Shown here in pieces: positions 32,494 to 36,191 of a stretch of 36,191 nt of DNA. Within the stretch, counting starts at the first letter, position 1. Every line of letters begins with the position of its first letter. A program made the translations under genes and the position numbers. Origin of the DNA: Methanomassiliicoccales archaeon (lineage in GTDB: Archaea; Thermoplasmatota; Thermoplasmata; Methanomassiliicoccales; JAAEEP01); NCBI GenBank assembly GCA_013415695.1, contig JAAEEP010000020.1:1-36191 (forward strand). The letters are read 5' to 3'. The notes beneath the pieces were generated by a model. The model made no database searches, had not been told where the DNA came from, and was given only the letters and a program-made list of their open reading frames with translations.

Positions 32494-33648
32494 TCAAGAG
32501 GTGAACCTGTTCCCGCATTCCGAGCAGTAATTGACCTTGCCCCTGACCTCATTCCCGCATTCTGGACACTTCTCGACGAGCTTGCTCCCGCACTCCGGGC
32601 AGAACTTCGACGAAGAGGGTATTCTCTCCTTGCACTCAGGGCACTCCATCATTCCGTCCATACGTATCTTATTGCCGCATTCGAGGCAGAACCTGGAGTT
32701 GGATGGTATCTCCGCGCCGCATTTCTCGCATCTGATCGCCCCCTGCACGACCGACGATGATTGATTGGATTGGGACATCCCGCCACTCATGGCCCTTCCC
32801 ATCTCCAGTCCAGCACCGGCCCCGGCGCCAAGTCCTGCGAAGAGCCCTGCCGCCGATCCGTCTCCCTTGGCAGCGCCCTCGCCCACGCCCTCTATGGCCT
32901 TTCCGGTCTGGTACTGCATGTAGTTGACCTCCAGGGCACCCATGGCACCCCTGCGATCGATCGCGGCCTGCACCTCGTCGGGTAGGTTGATGTTGAGCCC
33001 CGCGATATTCATGATCCGGAGCCCGTAGGCTTCCACCTCGGCGGAGATCTTGCTGAGGGCCATATGCTCGATCTCGTTTAGATAGGCGGGTATATCCAGA
33101 ACAGATATCCCCTTGTCCCGGTTCAGCTCACCCAAGACATCGTTCAGGGTCTGGACCAGCTCGAACCTCAGCCATTCTACGATCCTCTCACTCTCGGTGA
33201 TCCCCTCGCTCCCGACGAACTGTGTTATGAAGAGGGTGGGGTCCACCACCCGGTACGAGAACTTGCCGAAGGCACGTATGCGGACGATGCCGAAGTCCTT
33301 GTCCCTGAACGCCAAGGGCTCGGTCGTGCCGTACTTCCCCCTCATCTCCCTTCTTTGAATGTAAAATATCTCGCCCAGCTGCTTGATGCCCAGGCTCTTG
33401 GCCACCAGCTCCCCCAGGACCGGGACATTCAGGGTGGTGACCGCATACCTTCCAGGGCGGTCGAAGACATGCAGGGCCTTTCCGTCCCTGAAGAAGACGG
33501 CGAACTCGTCCTCCCTCACGATGACGTTATCGTTCCATCTGACATTCCTGGGATAGCGGTACATGACCCTCTCGCCCTTCTGCGCATCCGCCCAGGCATA
33601 TGTATTACGGGCAATGTTACCGGGTTCTCCCTTTCCACCGTTGAACAT
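32494..33648 (-). CDS. SPFH-domain protein with three zinc ribbons (YdjI-like)
   Basis: 384 residues. The N-terminal two-thirds is an SPFH/Band-7 type domain of the 'virion core protein'/YdjI group. It includes NVRWNDNVIVREDEFAVFFR, FDRPGRYAVTTLNVPVLGEL, and a helical region AYGLRIMNIAGLNINLPDEV. A Gly/Ala-rich linker follows (GDGSAAGLFAGLGAGAGAGL). Three zinc ribbons end the protein: CEKCGAEIPSNSRFCLECG, CPECKERIPSSSKFCPECG and CPECGNEVRGKVNYCSECG. In Bacillus, YdjI works with PspA-like and TPM proteins against envelope stress; this is a family comparison only. The ATG overlaps the stop of the upstream coiled-coil gene (TGATG), so translation is coupled. Confidence 0.88.
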   Translation of the reverse strand: MFNGGKGEPGNIARNTYAWADAQKGERVMYRYPRNVRWNDNVIVREDEFAVFFRDGKALHVFDRPGRYAVTTLNVPVLGELVAKSLGIKQLGEIFYIQRREMRGKYGTTEPLAFRDKDFGIVRIRAFGKFSYRVVDPTLFITQFVGSEGITESERIVEWLRFELVQTLNDVLGELNRDKGISVLDIPAYLNEIEHMALSKISAEVEAYGLRIMNIAGLNINLPDEVQAAIDRRGAMGALEVNYMQYQTGKAIEGVGEGAAKGDGSAAGLFAGLGAGAGAGLEMGRAMSGGMSQSNQSSSVVQGAIRCEKCGAEIPSNSRFCLECGNKIRMDGMMECPECKERIPSSSKFCPECGSKLVEKCPECGNEVRGKVNYCSECGNRFTS

Positions 33649-34181
33649 CAGAATGCCTCCAGACCGGCGATCATGACCCGCCTTCTCTCGAAGAGCTCAT
33701 CGAAGTCATCAAGGCCCTTGGACACTGCCTTCACTCCGCGGTGGACGGCCTTCGAATCGCCGCTGTCGAGGGATGTCTTAAGATTGGCAACGGTGTCGCG
33801 CATCCAACTCACCCCCTTTAAAAGGCTGAGATCCCACTCGTAGAGCTGGTTCAGTTCCACCTGCTCAATCCTGAAGTCGGCTGAAATACCAGTATAGCCC
33901 TGCTCCGCATGCCTGATCCTCTCCTCGATGGCAGAGCACCTCCTAACGAGGATCCCGGTCTCCTCGATCAGATCAAGCTCTTTCTTCCTGACCACGATTT
34001 CTCTGCACCGTTCCAGCCCTTTTCGAATGCTTCCAAGACTGCTAGCCAACTGCTCTCGCAGCAGCGAGTCCGCGACCCTGAGGTCCTCCCTCTCCCTGTA
34101 GCCGTGGAACCCCGGGATGAGGAGTTCGATCTCCTTGATCAATCCCCTGTCCTCGACCACCCTTCTCCTCAAATCAGACAT
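33648..34181 (-). CDS. Predicted helical/coiled-coil protein, first gene of the SPFH operon
   Basis: 177 residues from ATG 34181, with GAGGGTC before it; the frame opens further upstream to 34235 but without an RBS. The sequence is almost entirely helical: RRRVVEDRGLIKEIELLIPG, REDLRVADSLLREQLASSLG, then VRRCSAIEERIRHAEQGYTG. The 'GYTGISADFRIEQVELNQLYEWD' region is characteristic of helical proteins found beside YdjI-type SPFH genes. No enzymatic motif is visible. It probably is a scaffolding partner of the SPFH protein. A TATA-like TTTAAAAAGG lies at about 34240-34249 on the minus strand. Confidence 0.78.
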   Translation of the reverse strand: MSDLRRRVVEDRGLIKEIELLIPGFHGYREREDLRVADSLLREQLASSLGSIRKGLERCREIVVRKKELDLIEETGILVRRCSAIEERIRHAEQGYTGISADFRIEQVELNQLYEWDLSLLKGVSWMRDTVANLKTSLDSGDSKAVHRGVKAVSKGLDDFDELFERRRVMIAGLEAF

Positions 34182-34235
34182 GATTGACCCTCTGGCAAAG
34201 GTAAGATTATCATTATCGGAACAGGTATGATTCAA

Positions 34236-34610
34236 TCAAACCTTTTTAAAGAATTGATTTAAATTTCATCGATTGAGATTATCACGTTGAGTTTCCGCTC
34301 ACAACGAGTATGAAATGGTTGAAACGTGTTTTCGCCTCGATTCCAGATATTTCAAGTCTGGCCCTATCTGAGTCTAATCTTATGAATGGGTGAATGGTTT
34401 CGCGGAGATTGATGATGAGATAATAATTATCCATTATCGACTGCAGTAAACACTGTTAACAATAATTTTATCGTCTTAGAGAACTATAATTTCCACATCC
34501 TGGGGCAGGAGGAGGTGAATTAAATCGATTCCATTACAGGCTATTAGCAAATTTAAAAATCTTAGTACCTTTATATTAAATAATATTTAATAAACATGAA
34601 GGCGAGATGA
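34236..34610. other. Divergent intergenic region between the SPFH operon and the IdeS-like gene
   Basis: 375 bp without a gene, the most A/T-rich stretch of the window. On the minus strand TTTAAAAAGG (about 34240-34249) is the likely TATA box of the SPFH operon. On the plus strand TTTATATTAAATAATATTTAA (given here as its core, about 34570-34589) precedes the IdeS-like gene and gives a leader of only 10-15 bases. In between I see no RNA gene, repeat or further promoter. Confidence 0.4.
34569..34580 (+). promoter_or_regulatory. TATA box of the IdeS-like protease gene
   Basis: CTTTATATTAAA is a good TATA box about 37 bases before ATG 34611. The only purine-rich element between it and the start is GGCGAG (34601-34606), a weak RBS. 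Confidence 0.5.
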
Positions 34611-36191
34611 ATGAAGATAAAGAGAATTCTATTGTTTGCCGCCTTGGCCCTATCCATGGTTCTGGTGGCATTCATGGGATTAATTAGTGCCTACACATTA
34701 GATATCGACGATGATTTCATCCCATTGATCAATGGAGATCAAGAGAATCTAGGTGCGGATGAACCTCTAACCGGATGGGTGGTGTCGTATCAAGACAAAC
34801 CCGAAGGTAAAAGACTATTACTATGGGAGGAACATGGCGGGTGGTGGGCAGATGCCGAGAAAAGGCCCCCATTCGACGGGCCTGGTAATCCTCCTCCGAA
34901 CAACCCTGGAGATGAAGATGACCTGCTCTGCTGGGCGGCCACCGCCTCGAACATGCTGGAATGGACTGGCTGGGGATTCGTTGACGGAATGGACGGTACC
35001 GATGACTTTTTCCAATACTACCAGGATCATGTCACCGATAACGGTAGCAACACCAAATATGGGTTGGAATGGTGGTTCAACGGGAACCTGAACACCCCTG
35101 GAGTCAATTGGTCGGAGGAGGACGTCGATGTGGACGGTTTCTGGGCTCCCACCTACGACTGGTCCACATATGTCGATGAAACGGGGCTTAACTTCAGCGT
35201 ATTGCCCGACATAAAACACTTCCTGACGCTAGGAAATGCAGTTGGCCTGAGCATCTGTCCAGTCTCTGGAGGAGGCGGGCATGCCATTACATGCTGGGGA
35301 GTGAACTACGATCCCTTTCCAGACCCTATGGACCCGAACGGATGGTATCTCGGAATATGGGTGACCGATTCTGACAACAATAAAAGCACATTGAATCCTG
35401 ACGACTGGCTGAGGTACTATGAGGTCGAGTACGACTTCGATAAAGGATGGTGGTACATGCCTAACTATGGAAGCGGTTATCAGATAAGATATGCGTATGC
35501 ACTGATGCCATTCCCGGGGGAGTCCCGTCCTGTAGCTGATCTTGGCGGACCATACGTAGTGAATGAAGGCGATATCGTATTATTCAATGCCGCTGGTAGT
35601 ACGGATGATGACCCCCTCCAGTACCGATTTGATTTCGATGCTGATGGAGAGTGGGATAGATCCTGGTCGTCGTTCGGTAATGCCAAGAATAGATGGTACG
35701 ATGACTATGTAGGGGACGTATATCTGGAGGTGTCCGACGGAAGGTTGAGAGATATGGACATAACTACAGTCACCGTCAACAATGTTGCCCCCACCATTGC
35801 AGTAACCGGAGGAACCTGGAGCCATCAGACAATTGACAGAGGTGCCAATGTTCAATCACACACGTCCTCAGCCGTCGACTCCAACAATAAGGTGCACATC
35901 ACCTATGTGGATAGTGACAATGGCAATCTAATGTACGCCACCAACGCTGGAGGAACCTGGGTCCATCAGATCATTGGACATCATGCATGGTTGCCCTCAA
36001 TCGCCATCGACTCTAACGACAAGGTGCACATCAGCTATTGTGATTACACGAATAATGACCTGAAGTACGCCACCAACGCCGGGGGAAGCTGGGACATACA
36101 GACCATTGAAGCGTCTGGTGTGTATTCTTCTTCGTCCATCGCCCTCGACTCCAACGACAAGGTGCACATCAGCTATACCGGTAGTGGATGG
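34611..36191 (+). CDS. Secreted IdeS/Mac-like cysteine protease with PKD-like domain and propeller repeats (partial, runs off window)
   Basis: 527 codons are open from ATG 34611 to the window end; the 3' part is missing. Residues 1-27 are a signal peptide (KIKRILLFAALALSMVLVAF). Residues about 60-300 form a papain-like domain of the IdeS/Mac (peptidase C66) type. DDLLCWAATASNMLEW carries the nucleophile Cys107, GGGGHAITCWGVNYD carries His224, and WVTDSDNNKS carries Asp253 and Asp255. In Streptococcus IdeS the same three motifs read DDLLCGAATAGNML, NHVINLWG and VTDSDSN. Residues about 305-398 look like a PKD domain (ADLGGPYVVNEGDIVLFNAA, VTVNNVAPTI). From about residue 400 begin 47-residue propeller-type repeats almost identical in pattern to those at 27659-29626. 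Target protein unknown; IdeS itself cleaves IgG, which is not expected here. Confidence 0.88.
   Translation, partial: MKIKRILLFAALALSMVLVAFMGLISAYTLDIDDDFIPLINGDQENLGADEPLTGWVVSYQDKPEGKRLLLWEEHGGWWADAEKRPPFDGPGNPPPNNPGDEDDLLCWAATASNMLEWTGWGFVDGMDGTDDFFQYYQDHVTDNGSNTKYGLEWWFNGNLNTPGVNWSEEDVDVDGFWAPTYDWSTYVDETGLNFSVLPDIKHFLTLGNAVGLSICPVSGGGGHAITCWGVNYDPFPDPMDPNGWYLGIWVTDSDNNKSTLNPDDWLRYYEVEYDFDKGWWYMPNYGSGYQIRYAYALMPFPGESRPVADLGGPYVVNEGDIVLFNAAGSTDDDPLQYRFDFDADGEWDRSWSSFGNAKNRWYDDYVGDVYLEVSDGRLRDMDITTVTVNNVAPTIAVTGGTWSHQTIDRGANVQSHTSSAVDSNNKVHITYVDSDNGNLMYATNAGGTWVHQIIGHHAWLPSIAIDSNDKVHISYCDYTNNDLKYATNAGGSWDIQTIEASGVYSSSSIALDSNDKVHISYTGSGW
35812..36191 (+). repeat. Propeller-type 141-bp repeats, at least 2.7 copies (continues beyond window)
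   Basis: The repeats follow the PKD-like domain. Three units are visible (GGTWSHQTIDRGANVQ..., GGTWVHQIIGHHAW..., GGSWDIQTIEASG...). They share the TSIAIDSNDKVHISY, DLKYATNAGG core of the 14-repeat protein upstream. The middle unit is slightly shorter. The array must extend past the window end. Confidence 0.9.

Noticed and set aside
1-36191. tRNA genes, 5S rRNA, insertion sequences, integrase or attachment sites
   Set aside because: Looked for in all intergenic gaps by eye; no cloverleaf with a TTCGA-type arm, transposase motif or flanking direct repeats could be supported. A dedicated tRNA search could still find one.

Overview
The window is archaeal chromosome, most probably a euryarchaeote of the Thermoplasmatota (perhaps near Methanomassiliicoccales). 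This rests on the archaeal-type 23S rRNA 3' end, the archaeal gene string rps13-rps4-rps11-rpoD, the D-family DNA polymerase large subunit, archaeal-type AlaRS, TATA-box promoters about 25 bp upstream of starts, frequent TTG/GTG starts with GAGGTG-type ribosome binding sites, and a 23S gene with no 5S gene behind it. The lineage is an inference; 'archaeon' is firm.

Layout. Bases 1-878 are the 3' third of 23S rRNA (sarcin-ricin loop and peptidyl-transferase region present). Next, on the minus strand, come DUF763 and UPF0216 genes, then a small predicted lipoprotein on the plus strand. From 3371 to 8998 lie a full-length NifB with a fused NifX-like domain, an overlapping acetolactate-synthase-like TPP enzyme, and alaS. 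From 9118 to 11491 is the rps13-rps4-rps11-rpoD operon. It converges on a minus-strand pair of DNA polymerase D large subunit and a NOG1-type GTPase. From 15904 to 17707 are three regulatory or sensory genes: a ModE-like winged helix fused to a NUDIX domain, an Lrp/AsnC regulator and a MEDS-domain sensor.

From 18047 to 27136 is a mosaic of small stress, redox and housekeeping genes: exonuclease III, two DUF308/HdeD-like membrane proteins, MsrB, CutA, an AbrB-like double-domain protein, an iron-sulfur flavoprotein, a membrane protein with its winged-helix partner, a PLP aminotransferase, a DUF4332 helix-hairpin-helix protein, a tautomerase and a flavodoxin. From 27500 onward the content is accessory and cell-surface. 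It begins with a 934-residue membrane-anchored protein carrying fourteen 47-residue repeats (probably two seven-bladed beta-propellers) plus two fibronectin-III domains. Then come a Cys-rich protein, a PaaI-type thioesterase, a second flavodoxin, and a three-gene operon (coiled-coil, SPFH with three zinc ribbons, membrane zinc-ribbon) resembling bacterial envelope-stress YdjI-type loci. The last gene runs off the window and is the most striking. It encodes a secreted IdeS/Mac-like cysteine protease domain (Cys107, His224, Asp253) followed by a PKD-like domain and the same 47-residue propeller repeats.

The shared repeat module suggests that the anchored propeller protein and the protease-propeller protein belong to one surface system, for adhesion or degradation of an external protein. 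This is an inference. No tRNA, CRISPR array, insertion sequence or integrase was recognised.
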